DNA from: Sarcomyxa edulis
Lineage: Eukaryota > Basidiomycota > Agaricomycetes > Agaricales > Mycenaceae
Assembly (NCBI GenBank): GCA_009761415.1
Contig: QUOL01000022.1
Span: forward strand, 248,001-312,000
Length of the DNA stretch: 64,000 bases
Reading direction: 5' to 3'
Shown here: in pieces, positions 23,431-34,012 of the stretch
How positions within the stretch are numbered: position 1 is the stretch's first letter
Layout of the letters: each line of letters starts with the position of its first letter
Made by a program: the position numbers and the translations under genes
Notes under the pieces: model-generated
Database searches by the model: none
What the model was told of the DNA's origin: nothing
Seen by the model: the letters and a program-made list of their open reading frames with translations, nothing else

Positions 23431-25021
23431 GGGGGGAACGTCGAAGTGGCTTCAAGTTGAAAGAAGGAATGCACGTCCCAAAAGAGTCAAGTCGATCGTG
23501 CTTTGGCCCTTGCTCCATCTTCTCATCATGAATCTTGCAGGCAATGTACGGCAGAGCCTGTCTTGACCTGAGTCTTGGTGGGACAACTGAACCCAGTGCG
23601 ATAAAGTCTGCTACTCTGCTTGATCTGTAGCTAATTTTTTTATTCAGCTTGAGCTCCAAGTTTCGCATTTCCAGTCTTCTCAAATTCACCTCGAACATGC
23701 TAGCCTGATGCTTCACCTTGCCTTGTAGGCAGGAGACCAGAAGTATAAGTGGTGATTCGAACAGGGACTCGCATTAGTACGTTTTGACCACCATTCATAG
23801 ATGAACGGACCATTTGACTAGCTCGCACAGGTTACAGTCGTCTCTGCAAGACGGGCGTGTTACCTTGTCGACACCCATCGGGACCAGCAAAAATTGTTCT
23901 CGAATCTCTGGGTCTATGCCAATGTGTTTGATGCCGATCCAGTCAATTTTGATTCCAGACGTCTGGCATCCTCGATGCTGGTTGATACATACCGAAGCGT
24001 ACACAATGAAGGCTGTCTTTGCCCAATTGATTCGACGAATACAACGCGCTCTCACAGTCGAATTGTACGACTTCTCTGCCCTTCTGCGAGGCAGTGTCTG
24101 CCACGGTTGCTTCTCCATGTAATGCATCGTATGTTTTCACCGCTCAGTCATGGTGAGCGGCACCCGAATTTAAATTGTCGAGCATGGGCGTCCTTCGTAT
24201 TCTTCCACCGCCCAATGTCGTCCAATGTCAGTGTTGCACAGTGCCAGTAAAAGTGCGTATATACTTAGCCCTCGCAAGTCCTTGGCATCACGATTGACCT
24301 ACCAGCACAGGCTGCTATTCCGATGTGAAGATCATCGCGCCTGCCAGAAGCGCTGATCTTTTATTAGAAACGTTAGTAGAACCATACGCCACTGGACACC
24401 GAAGCCAGCAGGATTTTGACACACTAAACCAATCCTACGTTCTTCGACTCGAGGCAATACATGTCGCATGTCTATCTACCGGCCTTCGATAGGTAGTAAG
24501 CTGTTTCGATCTGACTCCTCTACGTTTCACGTAGAAGCTGGAGAGGCAGTCATGAACCCTTCGTTGCAGCCGGTTCCAATCGGTAGCATCTCCTATCATT
24601 CCGGAGGCAGCAGTCAATCAAAATACTGCGTTCTACAAGCTGTGATGCGCGCGACTGGACATTATTATTCTGAGCTTGCTGAGCCTTCAGGAATGGATGT
24701 ACAGAAGGGTAAATACTCTAGTATCCACCGCGTTCGAGTTTGCTCATCCAGGAATTGTGGTTTTGGGCGCAGCGATTTAGTTCCTATCGGTGTAGAACAA
24801 CAAGGGTACAGCGCTGTCGAAAATGTGCGATTATACCCAGGATCAAAAATAGAAACAACGAAGATGAAGGTCATTATCGGCTATCTACATCTACAGTGTC
24901 ACGACCCCAAACGTTGGATTCGACGTTAATGTTTAGGATCCGGCGCTGCTACCACGACTGTCACAACAGGACTGGCGAACCCGAACTCTTGGTTATGGGC
25001 GGCTGCATACAGTTTCTACTG
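23431..25021. other. Intergenic with unassigned ORF
   Basis: The longest open frame is on the plus strand at 24468-24929 (153 codons, starting MSIYRPSIGSK). It has no recognisable domain, no signal peptide and no clear promoter, so I do not call it a gene. No tRNA or transposon was seen. Confidence 0.35.
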
Positions 25022-25028
25022 TATAAAA
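25022..25028 (+). promoter_or_regulatory. TATA box of secreted-protein gene
   Basis: TATAAAA lies about 240 nt before the start codon of the secreted protein and is followed by a CT-rich leader. The leader would be long; an A-rich run at 25220-25232 sits just before the coding start. Confidence 0.45.
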
Positions 25029-25263
25029 GCATGTCGTTTTTGTAGGGAAAGACCTCACTCCAGTTCTTCTCTTCGTCTTCGTCTTCTCCTCTTCTTCAGG
25101 CCAGGTCGCCTCTCCTCAATCTTTCTAAGCATCAGTTTTACATTCGTTCTTCGACAAGGTAAAGAGACTATACTCACTCGATTCAAGGATCTTTTGCTGA
25201 CGCTCCTCTTGTTCTTCCAGAAAAAAAAAAATTATATATCTTTCCAAATACCTCAATATTATC

Positions 25264-26018
25264 ATGTTCGCTAAGCTCGCCATCTATGCACTCGCTGCCA
25301 CCGCCTCTGCCGCTGGAGTTATAGCTAAACCCATCGCCATCGCGCGTGATGTTTGTGCGTATATCTCCTGACTATTAGCTCAATATACATAATGACGCTT
25401 CCATCGTTCTCCTTTTAGCCCCCAGACATAGCTCTGGCTCCTACTCGTTCAACAACTGGGGTGGTCTCTCATCCATGAGCGGTTTCGATAACTTCTACGG
25501 CTCGGATAACTTTGATGGAAGCACCCACTTCTCTGAGACTGTAGTCGAGGAGCAGAGCACTGAGGTTGTTTGCCACTCCGAGTCCGTCGAGATAATCCAA
25601 CAGCGTCTCGTGGTTCTCCAAGAGATGGCCAAAAGGTAGATAAGACTCAGCTTGCCTTCCTTACACTTCGTTCTAATGATTGTCTCCCAGGATAATCACC
25701 GAACAGATCTGCGACGTCGAGACTCAGACCATCGTCTTTGAGCAGTTCCACGCTAGCATGGGAACCTTCAGCGACGATCTCAGACGCCAATCCGGCCACC
25801 AGGTCGGATACGACAGCAGCATTGCGAGCCACTACGGTGATATCGTGAGCAGCGATGGATCGCTTAGCAGCTATGACATGGGATTCCACGGTACCGATGT
25901 CGGGAGCAGCTACGTCGTTCCTTCTGGTTCCAACTGGAATGACTACAGCTCGCCTTCCTCCGTCAGCTCTGCTTATAATGCGGCTTTGTCTGCTTATGAC
26001 TGGAGCTCTGATATCTAA
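25264..26018 (+). CDS. Ser/Gly/Tyr-rich secreted protein
   Basis: A signal peptide (MFAKLAIYALAATASAAGV) is followed by a short basic segment (KPIAIARD) and, after an intron near 25351-25418, a low-complexity region with HSSGSYSFNNWGG, SGFDNFYGSDNF and acidic Glu/Val stretches. A second intron (near 25636-25690) leads to a moderately conserved core (ITEQICDVETQTIVFEQFHA) and a Ser/Tyr/Gly-rich tail (SDGSLSSYDMG and on) ending YDWSSDI. Two core cysteines are visible. Similar proteins of unknown role are frequent in mushroom-forming fungi and are often highly expressed. It may be a cell-surface or matrix protein; that is inference. Confidence 0.7.
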
Positions 26019-26470
26019 GTGTGTGTTGTCTTGTCATATTCGGGGTGAAATAGGCTGAGTTTATTTGTGCAGATTACTCGAGAGAGTGTCCTTGTGACGA
26101 CAATCTCGGATCGGTATCTTTCACGTCTATAAGTTTACATGATATTAGTTCTAGGTATATTAGGGTTTCGTGATATAGTCGAGTAATTTCTTTGAACAAT
26201 TTTATACATTCTTTAACTGGGGTCAAAAACATTCGTTGGATTCAGCAAGGAGTAAGAAACACTGGTATCGTAGCAAATCTCCTACGCGGTAGGTAGTTCG
26301 ACAACATTTGTTATAAGTAGCACGAGATGAATAAAAAAAGAATACGAAGAGCTTGCTTCGACTTCAGTAACTGCGACTGGGTACATCGGTATACCATCTA
26401 TCTACATTGCCGCCTTGTATAATTCATAGAGGATAAAGAACAGAATCGGGTCTGGATTCGGATGGAGGGT

Positions 26471-27834
26471 TCAACGAATGAAGAGCGTGCTTATGCCTTC
26501 CTCGATAGGCATGTTCGGGGATGGGCGCGAGAAGGAAGGAGAGCTGTGAGGGATCAATATGATAAGCGACGTGATCCCCAAATTGGATTGCTTCAGTAAA
26601 CTCACTTTGGTGCCATGGGAATGGATGCATGTCGACTGATGGGCGAACGAGGATCGTATCCCGAAGTGTACGACACAGAGCGAGCATGAGGAGGTTGTGA
26701 GAAGCCATAGGTCTCCGCAGTGATCGATGTTTGTCTCTGGTGAGAACGATGATCAGAAGTGGATGCACGAGGTTTGTCAGACGACGACGCGTTCAATGGC
26801 ATTTTACAGTGCGGGCAAGTGGTGATAGTTGTTTCGCATGCACACTGAGCGCTGAGGGTGACGGTGATGGGGTGGCCGTGGTGGTGATAGGTCTGGTGTG
26901 TCTTCGACTTGACGGATTTGGGAGATGCGGGCGGCGAAGAAGATGGAGTATTGGCGACCCTTGTTGATTTAGCTTTGAGATGTCTAGGGGTCGATTGACG
27001 CGGCGTCTCCTCATAGGAAGGGGATGAGAGCAGCAACGGGGAGTCTAGTGGACTCAGAAGAGGTGCGTATTGCGTTACTCCGGTCGGGGGAGACGGAGAC
27101 ACAGACGAAGACACAGACGAATATGTGCGGGGCGCACTCGGGTATGACGCGACACTAGAAGGTGAACGGACTGTCACACGAGCACTATTAGAAGGGTGGG
27201 CCTGGGACTTGAAAGAACTATCAGTACGAGCTCTATCTTTCGAGCGCCGGGTTGGTGTACTTGGACTTCGACTAGGAGACCCGATTATTTGGGTGATTCC
27301 TGTTGTTGGGGAAGATAAATGTGAACTCTGACTCGGACTCGAGTAGGAGTAACCTTTCTCTTCTTTGAGACGCGGGGATTCAGGAGTAGCTACATGTACT
27401 GAGCGGGAACTACGCTCCGACTTGACCTTCATTGTGGGGGTCTGAGTGCTTTGATTGCGAGCAGGTGGAGAGTTCACAGGGGTGGGTTGTGCAGGCGCGC
27501 GAGGAGTCGAAGGAGGATTTGAAGTGCTAGAGCCCGGTGAACCACCGATGATTTTGGTGGTTCCCTTATCCTTCTCCTCGTCAAACACGCGTCGAGCTTC
27601 CTCCTCTGTCGAGAAGCTTTGATGCAGAGCCCCAGATATTCCACTAACCAACGGTGCTACCGCGAGCCTATAAGTGACCGAAAATCAACGAATATTCAGA
27701 GCTAATGGGAAGCAGAAACCACGGCCATGTGCTTCCTTCCACGTCAAAAATAGAGAAAATCTGAACACTCACCAGCTTTCGAACACCCCGATAGATTTTC
27801 CAGCCGTGACCACGTACCATTTTTTCTTGGCCAT
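26471..27834 (-). CDS. Protein with RNase H1 N-terminal (Cauli_VI-like) domain
   Basis: The first exon (27834-27773) encodes MAKKKWYVVTAGKSIGVFES and joins across a 105-nt intron to WLAVAPLVSGISGALHQSFS and TEEEARRVFDEEK. This is the small RNase H1 N-terminal fold (shared with caulimovirus viroplasmin) that binds RNA-DNA hybrid or double-stranded RNA. No RNase H catalytic domain follows. Instead there is a long Ser/Pro/Thr-rich, probably disordered region (TKIIGGSPGSSTSNPP, RSKDRARTDSS and on). Near the end, CACETTITTCPHCKMPL holds a possible small zinc-binding CxC/CxxC cluster. A last intron near 26602 leads to a C-terminus ending STLFIR. The role is unknown. Confidence 0.7.
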
Positions 27835-28058
27835 TTTGAGTTTGAAAGGTGCAGCGTTCAACGAGGAACAGCAGTTGAACGTTCGAACGCTCACTACCAG
27901 TGTTAGCCGGCGCTTAGCATCCTTGACTCAAGACAATTGTTTCTGTTTGGCTGGCGGGGCCGATGTTCTGGAATCTGGGAGATCTGCAGATCTGCATCAG
28001 TTGGTGCAAAACCAGAAATGCTTTGAAGAGTCTTGATGTGCTTGTACTAGAAGGGAAC
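27835..28058. other. Short intergenic, duplication breakpoint zone
   Basis: Upstream of the pseudogene no match to ataxin-3 exon 1 is visible, so the duplication breakpoint or a deletion lies here. Confidence 0.4.
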
Positions 28059-28625
28059 TAGGTAAGCCCTACCCAGCTTTCACTTGGTCCTTTGGATTGA
28101 TGAACGAAAGCGAAACCTTGTGTTCACGGCTGCAGATCTATCAGACATCGGAACTTGGTCGAGTTGGAGTGACGAGTCGAGTTACAATGATGATAATGCT
28201 GGTACCACGAGTACAAAACTGGATGATACGGGTATATATGCCAACCATCGTTTTAATTAATCGTATGTAGTATCTTATGAACTAAACTTGCCCAAAGCTT
28301 GTTTTCCGTGCAAATACTGCATGATGCAGCCGCGTTGTTCGTCCTTGTACCAATCAACGATTGACACGCTATGCTCATAAATTTCCCCTAATCTCACTAG
28401 ATGGCAGACTGGGTCAATGTGTCCGTTCTTAGCCCACCCGCATACGCAACTCGCCTTCGTACTCGATGATTAGCAGCATTGTTTCAGTCTCCAGCATTCT
28501 ACTGTAGTGACACCTCGTCCTGAAGACCCTGAGAACGTTCGAATCGAGGTGTACACTCGCCTAGCATTGGTGCAATCTCAATTCCATTCCTCCGAAGATC
28601 GTAGAGTTTACCTTTGGATCGTCCT
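28059..28625 (+). pseudogene. Ataxin-3/Josephin pseudogene
   Basis: A decayed copy of the intact gene at 8747-10574. It keeps the 11-nt exon region (GAAGGGAACTA), the next exon (TTCACGGCTGCAGATCTATC onward, with DDNAGTTST still readable), part of GFFSVQ, then HTQLAFVL and the stretch TPRPEDPE, and last a weak match to the NLNSF region. Exon 1 with the catalytic Cys is missing, the catalytic His codon region is destroyed, small insertions and deletions break the frame, and the UIM tail is gone. It lies tail to tail with nitrilase copy 2, exactly mirroring the intact pair. Confidence 0.88.
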
Positions 28626-28695
28626 ATAACGAGCCAAAAATGACGGTTTGTATTTAATCCTCTTCAGCAAAGAATAAGAAATCTCTGTTTTGACC

Positions 28696-30189
28696 TCAAT
28701 CGTCCTGAGAGTTCAAGGGCTTCTTCTCGTCTTTTTCATCTTCATCGTCGACCCCGTCATTGTGCTGGACCGGAGGAGAGACAGACGTGCTAGGGTCGAC
28801 TTGATACACGACCGGAACCCAATTCTTGCCGTTGGCGACGATGTGGAGGAGATCGTGACGAGAACTGTGGGAGACGATAGTCAGCGGGAAAGACAAGGTA
28901 TTTGTCAAGGCCGCAACTCACTAGTTCCCCATGGTATCAGCGACGAGTTTGACCTCGTCGATCTTGTCGAGGGAAATATCCGCGTACAAGATAGTCTCGA
29001 CGTCCGGCTCAGCTTTGGCGAGAGTGGATCCGTCAGGTCCGTAGATCTAAAAACACAACGGTGAGAAATAATTGTGGATTCGTGTGTAGATGGTACCCAC
29101 TTGCGAGAAACCTCCACCGGGGAACTTGAACCAAGGGAACTTGTCCATTTTCATCTTCTTCGCGCCTTCGGGACTGACGATCTGACAACCTGTAATTCCG
29201 AAACAGGCGCCTTCCATGGCGACGAGCTGGGTCATGCGTGCGGAGGCTTCTCCGCTGACGATGTACGGGGAGCCGCCTTGACCCGGAGGGAAGGCGGGCC
29301 ACCATCCGCCGACGAAGATCTGTGGGTTTTGCGAGTAGAAGTGGACCTTGAGAGCAGGCTGGATTACAATGGGTGAGTAGACGTCGAGTGTGAGGGAGTA
29401 AGAGGACGAATTGCCTGAATATGCTCCCAGCAGTTGAGACTACCAAGTCTACCGTAGGGTGTTTGCACAACGTTGTAGATGGATTGAGCTGTAAGATGGT
29501 GCAATGAGCATCGACGTGTCTAGTGTTACAACACTGAACTACGTACCACGTCCATCCCCGAAGATCGTCTTCTCGTAGTGAGTGGGCTGCACAGATGTCT
29601 CTATCAGAATCTCCTCATAGACGTGGTATAAAATGGCTAACCTTGATTTTGTGACGGTGATTAATGATACGACCTTCCGCGCTGATCGTTACCTGTGCTA
29701 TGTACAAGGAACCTGCATCGCGCTCGGAGAATCCCAAGACGACGACAGCCCCTGCTTTACGTGCGGCTTCACGAATACGATCCATCTCGGGAGAGTGTAG
29801 AGGGAGCGAATTGGCTTGGTAGGCCTTTAGAACGGATTGAGCCGTGACGAAGTCGTTCGCCCATGGCGTCCATGGATATCCTTGTACAGCGAACACGTTC
29901 ATAAGGGCGTTGTATAAGAGATCAAGTATCCGAGGTACGACAGCTCACCAGGGATGAATACCTCGGGGAAACCGATGATCTTGGCACCTTTTGCGGCAGC
30001 CTCGTTGATGATCGAGATGGTCTTTTGGACACTACCTTCGAGGTCAAGCCAAACTCTACAGAGTAGGGCATAAGATGAGTCGGGAAAGCAGCGTCAATTC
30101 GTGCGGGAAACAACGTACGGTTCAGCCTGGACTGCTGCGACCTTGAACACGGTCGTATCGGCATTGGAAGGCGTGAGAGTTACAGGCAT
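28696..30189 (-). CDS. Nitrilase / carbon-nitrogen hydrolase, copy 2
   Basis: Paralog of the nitrilase at 7100-8511. It starts [20 protein letters not shown]. The triad is intact: Glu in FPEVFIPG, Lys in HRHKIKPTHYEK, Cys in [10 protein letters not shown]. It keeps the more usual [20 protein letters not shown] where copy 1 has changes. The intron at 29414-29359 starts with GC and ends with AG, as in copy 1. The C-terminus is longer than copy 1 by an acidic tail ([19 protein letters not shown]). The 3' tract 28771-29016 is almost identical to copy 1, including the last intron. Copy 2 sits in the inverted duplicate next to the ataxin-3 pseudogene. The substrate (nitrile or cyanide) is not resolved. 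Confidence 0.9.
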
Positions 30190-30264
30190 TCTGTTTTTTC
30201 GTGTCTGTGCGGATGAGGGTCCCAGGAAAGGATGTATATTCAAGCCATCGTGCGTCTCCCTTTA

Positions 30265-30420
30265 TACCTGCTTGCAACTCGTCTTATTCGGGTTCTGAGA
30301 ATCGCATCTCTATACAGGACAAGGGGCAAAGAAGCATATACCCCACACGAAGCTAAATCATTGGATGCAGAAAATAGACACCCCCCGAAAAGACACGAAA
30401 TGGCACCATCGACTTCTTCG
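30265..30420 (+). repeat. Arm of inverted segmental duplication, coding-like relic
   Basis: Matches 5590-5441 on the opposite strand. The frame YLLATRLIRVLRIASLYRTR and on to PHEAKSLDAENR and PPKRHEMAPS is open here and extends left to about 30232. It lies 75 bp from the nitrilase copy 2 start, pointing away from it. It may be a gene end or relic; the family is unknown. Confidence 0.6.
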
Positions 30421-31597
30421 TATCCGTGGATCGACATGTAGGCCTGACATACGATGAAGGCGTAGATCGCCAGAACACAAGCTGGACATATGATTTCCGG
30501 TCCGAGCCTCGGGGTTCTGAGGTATCGATGAGAGCAAGGCTTTTCAACCAAGTTTGGTGCAGGTAGATAGATCATCTGCTTCACGCTTCTTACTAATGTG
30601 CAGCCAAGGCCTTCTACAATTCGAGGTTTGAATCGGCGACAACCGCCTGATTGTATATCGGAATTGGGTGTCATCCAAGGGGGCATTCCCGTGAGACGCA
30701 AGATAGTAGTCGGCGAGAAACGGTACTGTCACTGGGAGTCGAATCTTCTCGAGAGTCATATCCATTTGGAGCCTGAGGAGAGCTTGGATACATAGAGTGT
30801 CCCGTCGTCCTCCGAGCACTGAAACCCGAGTTAGCCAGAGACACAGTTGACCTAGATAGACAGTTGGGGATACATTGGCTTCTGCTGATCGATACACGAA
30901 CAGAACAAGAAAATAGAGCGTAACTCGGCCGTGGCGCTTTGAATGGGTGAGAGTTCGTTCTAAGTGGGGAGTGCCATCGAGAGCCTGGGAAAGCGGGGTT
31001 GAGAATTGTAACACGTGCGCGGTACACCATCTCTCGCTCAGGTTGCAACCAACTGACTCAGTCCTCTTCTTGCTGTCGAAATTCGAGAAAACCTCTGCAA
31101 TCGTCCTTGAACGTTTGTACTGCTATAATCAAGCTGTGCCCGGCAACTCCGTTCTATGTTGGAACAAACCAAGAACAAACGCGTGCAAGGCTGCAAATTG
31201 ACTCCCTTCATCGACGAAGTCTCAATGAAGCCCGATGAACCATACCCTATGCCGTCAACCACAGTTACGAATTGATTTCTCCAAATTGCTCTATGCGAGA
31301 ATTCAGGCTTCATCAGTTCGGATTCTGATATCGTATGCTGCATTGTTGATGCAGGCTGATGGAGGTGAGCGGTACTATATTCTTCTCGAGCAAAAGATCT
31401 CACCACACGGTTTTGAAGGCCCCGTGTCCAGGAGCATAGCCTGTATAAGTTACCTGCATGCACAGATTGTTTATAGCTGACAGTTCAGTGATGTGCTAAC
31501 TTTACGGACGACCCGTGGCTATAGTTATGTTGCCTCGACGCGTTATTCTCTTCTTCCACATACACACACGGTCTGATATCGCCCTTGCAGGTTAAAA
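30421..31597. other. Intergenic, unassigned frames
   Basis: Several minus-strand frames of 125-156 codons overlap at 30544-31048. One contains a hydrophobic piece (VTLYFLVLFVY) that recalls fungal multi-pass proteins, but no exon chain could be built. No RNA gene was recognised. Confidence 0.3.
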
Positions 31598-31638
31598 TAT
31601 AAGGGTGAGTCGTACAGTCCAAGTCTTCAGTTTTCACT
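31598..31638 (+). promoter_or_regulatory. Core promoter: TATA plus CAGTTTTCACT element
   Basis: TATAAG at 31598 and CAGTTTTCACT at 31628-31638, 30 nt apart, precede the first Kre9-like gene. The same pair in the same spacing precedes both paralogs, so the downstream element is probably the transcription start region. Confidence 0.6.
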
Positions 31639-31673
31639 GAGCTCCCCTCGATAAATTTCCCAGCACTCACATC

Positions 31674-32292
31674 ATGAAGAGTACGAACGTCCTCGCGACC
31701 ATTTTCACTCTCTCTGTCGCTCTGGCCACTCTAGCCTACGCTGGCCTCGTCGTACAGCGCGAAGTTTGGAACCCTGCCGTCATATTGCCCGACTCTAGAA
31801 CAATTTGGGTCATCGGGCATAAAGAGAACGTGACTTGGTATGTTCGCGCGGCTAGTCACCCTTGTCAGCTCTGTTCCTTGACATACTGATACGTACGCGT
31901 TTTAGGGATACTTCCAATCCCCCATCTGAAGTGACCGACCCGACCGGCGAGGTCAGACTCAGGAAGGGTGGAATCGCTCTGTCCCGTATGGATTTGGATT
32001 TCATCCTTGCTTGAAGCTTTACTGACGATCAGCTCTAGTCATTCTAGCCACCAATTTCTCACTCTTTCTAGGAACGGTTGAAGTGACCGTGCCGCGCCTC
32101 GAACCAGGTGATGATTACAGCACAGTTTGTGAGTTGCATCTTCTTTCATAAACCGCCGACGACTTTGAACTGATGACTCGTTCTTTAGTGTTTGGAGACT
32201 CCGGAAACGTGAGCAGCTTATCTCATCATTGTGCATACTTTCTCTGATTTTCCGTTAATCAGTTTGGTCCCAGGTTTACGATTGCTGCTTGA
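31674..32292 (+). CDS. Kre9/KNH-like small secreted protein, paralog 1
   Basis: Secreted or wall-associated protein with one Kre9/Knh1 N-terminal-like immunoglobulin-fold domain. A signal peptide (MKSTNVLATIFTLSVALATL) leads to EVWNPAVILPDS, the core IWVIGHKENVTW and, after an intron, DTSNPPSEVTDPTGEVRLRK. Later exons give ILATNFSLFLGTVEVTVP, LEPGDDYSTV, LFGDSGN and the end FGPRFTIAA. The VW-x-x-G-x-x-x-x-V-T-W-D pattern is the family hallmark. Five exons, introns at the same places as in the paralog 1.3 kb downstream. Related proteins in mushrooms are often called Ser/Thr-rich GPI-anchored, but no GPI tail is seen here. Confidence 0.78.
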
Positions 32293-32894
32293 GACCTTCA
32301 TCATCTTAGGAATCAGAGGCTTTTCGTTATTCTTCGTCAGTCCTCGGACCATTCTATATGCACGTTTCTTGCAATTACGATTGAAAATTTGACACTGCTT
32401 CATCCAGTCGCATTTGTGAGCGTAATTTGTCCGTCTGCTACTCGGAGTACCTCGTATATATCGCTACTCGAGATGATACCGAAATAGAGACTCAGAAGAT
32501 TGCGTCCATGGAGGCAACGTCTCTTTACCATCCACAAATCTAGCTCTTTGAGAATTGCACTTTGGATGTGTAATTGCAACAGTTTCGTTCGTTGGAGTGG
32601 GCCGCTACATCCGCCTTATCGACCGTATCGATCTAATTTCCTCTTTTCCCTGGTGCGTTGGAAGTCTGGCATGTATCGGAAAGTCTTTCGTATGCTCCCT
32701 CATCCGAGAGATCGTTTCGCAAGATGGAATAGGTTTAGTTCGTTCCAACTGATATCTGGAATATAGACCTGGAATTCGGACCGAGTTCTGGAACAGGCTG
32801 AGCTGTGTCCGTCTTCGATCTCGTGACGATGTTTGCTTCGCGTCGAGGTGCTCGGATCACACACACGGGCTCATGTCGCCTTGCGATGGTGGGG
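32293..32894. other. Intergenic spacer of tandem paralogs
   Basis: About 600 bp with no gene. Its right end repeats the promoter-like text found upstream of paralog 1 (CACACACGG, a short run ending CGCC, then the TATA box). Confidence 0.4.
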
Positions 32895-32940
32895 TATAAA
32901 GGTGAGTCCTGCTTCATCTCAAAAACCTCAGTTTTCACTC
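32895..32940 (+). promoter_or_regulatory. Core promoter: TATA plus CAGTTTTCACTC element
   Basis: TATAAA at 32895 and CAGTTTTCACTC at 32929-32940, 34 nt apart. This is the same layout as at the other two Kre9-like genes. Confidence 0.6.
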
Positions 32941-32963
32941 GACTACTAACGAACAACCTCATC

Positions 32964-33564
32964 ATGAAATTCACGAACTACCTCACGACCCTCTTCTTCA
33001 TCACTCTGGCCACTCTGGCGCTCGCTCTGCCCATCGTACAACGTGACGTTTGGGATCCCACCGTCATCTTACCTAGCTCTACTACTGTATGGGTTATCGG
33101 GCAGCAAGAGCCTGTAACATGGTAGGTTTGCGTGGACTATTGACAAAACCGTTCACTGATGCGGTCCTCTAGGGACACATCCAACGCTCCGGTTAACGTC
33201 ACCAACACCATCGGCGAGGTCAGACTCCGGAAGGGCCTTTTCCCTTTGAACAGTTCGTAGTCATCTTTCTCGTTATTCTTCCCCGACTGACACTTGCCTC
33301 CAGTCATCTTAGCCAGCAACTTCTCCATCTTCTTGGGATCCGTTGAAGTAACTGTGCCTAACGTTGAACCCGGTGACGATTACAGCGTCGTTCGTGAGTT
33401 GCTTTCCATAATCTACCATCATTGTAGGCTTTGATTTGACGCGTTGTTTCATCTTCTAAGTGTTCGGAGACTCTGGAAATGTGAGCGGCCACATATCAGT
33501 CTCGCAGACGTTTTTGCTGATTCTTCGTCAACAGTTCGGTCCGACATTCACTATTACTGCTTGA
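32964..33564 (+). CDS. Kre9/KNH-like small secreted protein, paralog 2
   Basis: Same family and exon plan as the gene 1.3 kb upstream. Signal peptide MKFTNYLTTLFFITLATLAL, then RDVWDPTVILPSSTT, VWVIGQQEPVTW, DTSNAPVNVTNTIGEVRLRK, ILASNFSIFLGSVEVTVP, VEPGDDYSVV, LFGDSGN and the end FGPTFTITA. All splice sites are GT/AG. The two genes arose by tandem duplication that also carried the promoter. It probably acts at the cell surface; a role in beta-1,6-glucan assembly is known for yeast Kre9/Knh1 but cannot be assumed for this short single-domain form. Confidence 0.8.
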
Positions 33565-34012
33565 GACCGTCGGCTCGTCTTGTATAATGGACCTTCCTGT
33601 GTCTTTGGTCTCCTCTCGGACAGATTTACAGTATAGAGGAACATTTCATTACAATCACAATTGGACTATATTTCATCATACTTCATCCGTAGCTCAAGGA
33701 CATACTCGATATCTAAATACACAAAGATGTGGAATATAATTTTGTTTCTTTTCCCTGTAATGCCTGAACCTCACCTACGACGTACGTGGTGCATCGACAA
33801 CGCCCAAACAACGCGAAGGGGTAACTTATATACATGTCATACAATTATATTAAAATTCGTACATACAAGATACACGATACATTGAAAGGAAGCAGAATGC
33901 GAAGAAAGTCGGACGAATGTTAAAGCAAGGAGAATAACGGCGCGGAAAGGAAACCAAGTCAGAAAGGGTAAAAGTAAGGGTAGAAGTAAACGTAACGGTA
34001 TAGAACTAACAA
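33565..34012. other. AT-rich intergenic
   Basis: Convergent 3' regions of paralog 2 and the RING gene. AT-rich, no gene seen. Confidence 0.45.

Noticed and set aside
23755..23800. GTTCGAATC on the minus strand with flanking GGTGGT / ATCACC, resembling a tRNA 3' half
   Set aside because: The closed element would be only about 43 nt and lacks an anticodon arm.
24468..24929. 153-codon plus-strand frame as a gene
   Set aside because: No recognisable domain, signal peptide, promoter or splice pattern; could be chance, so left as a note only.
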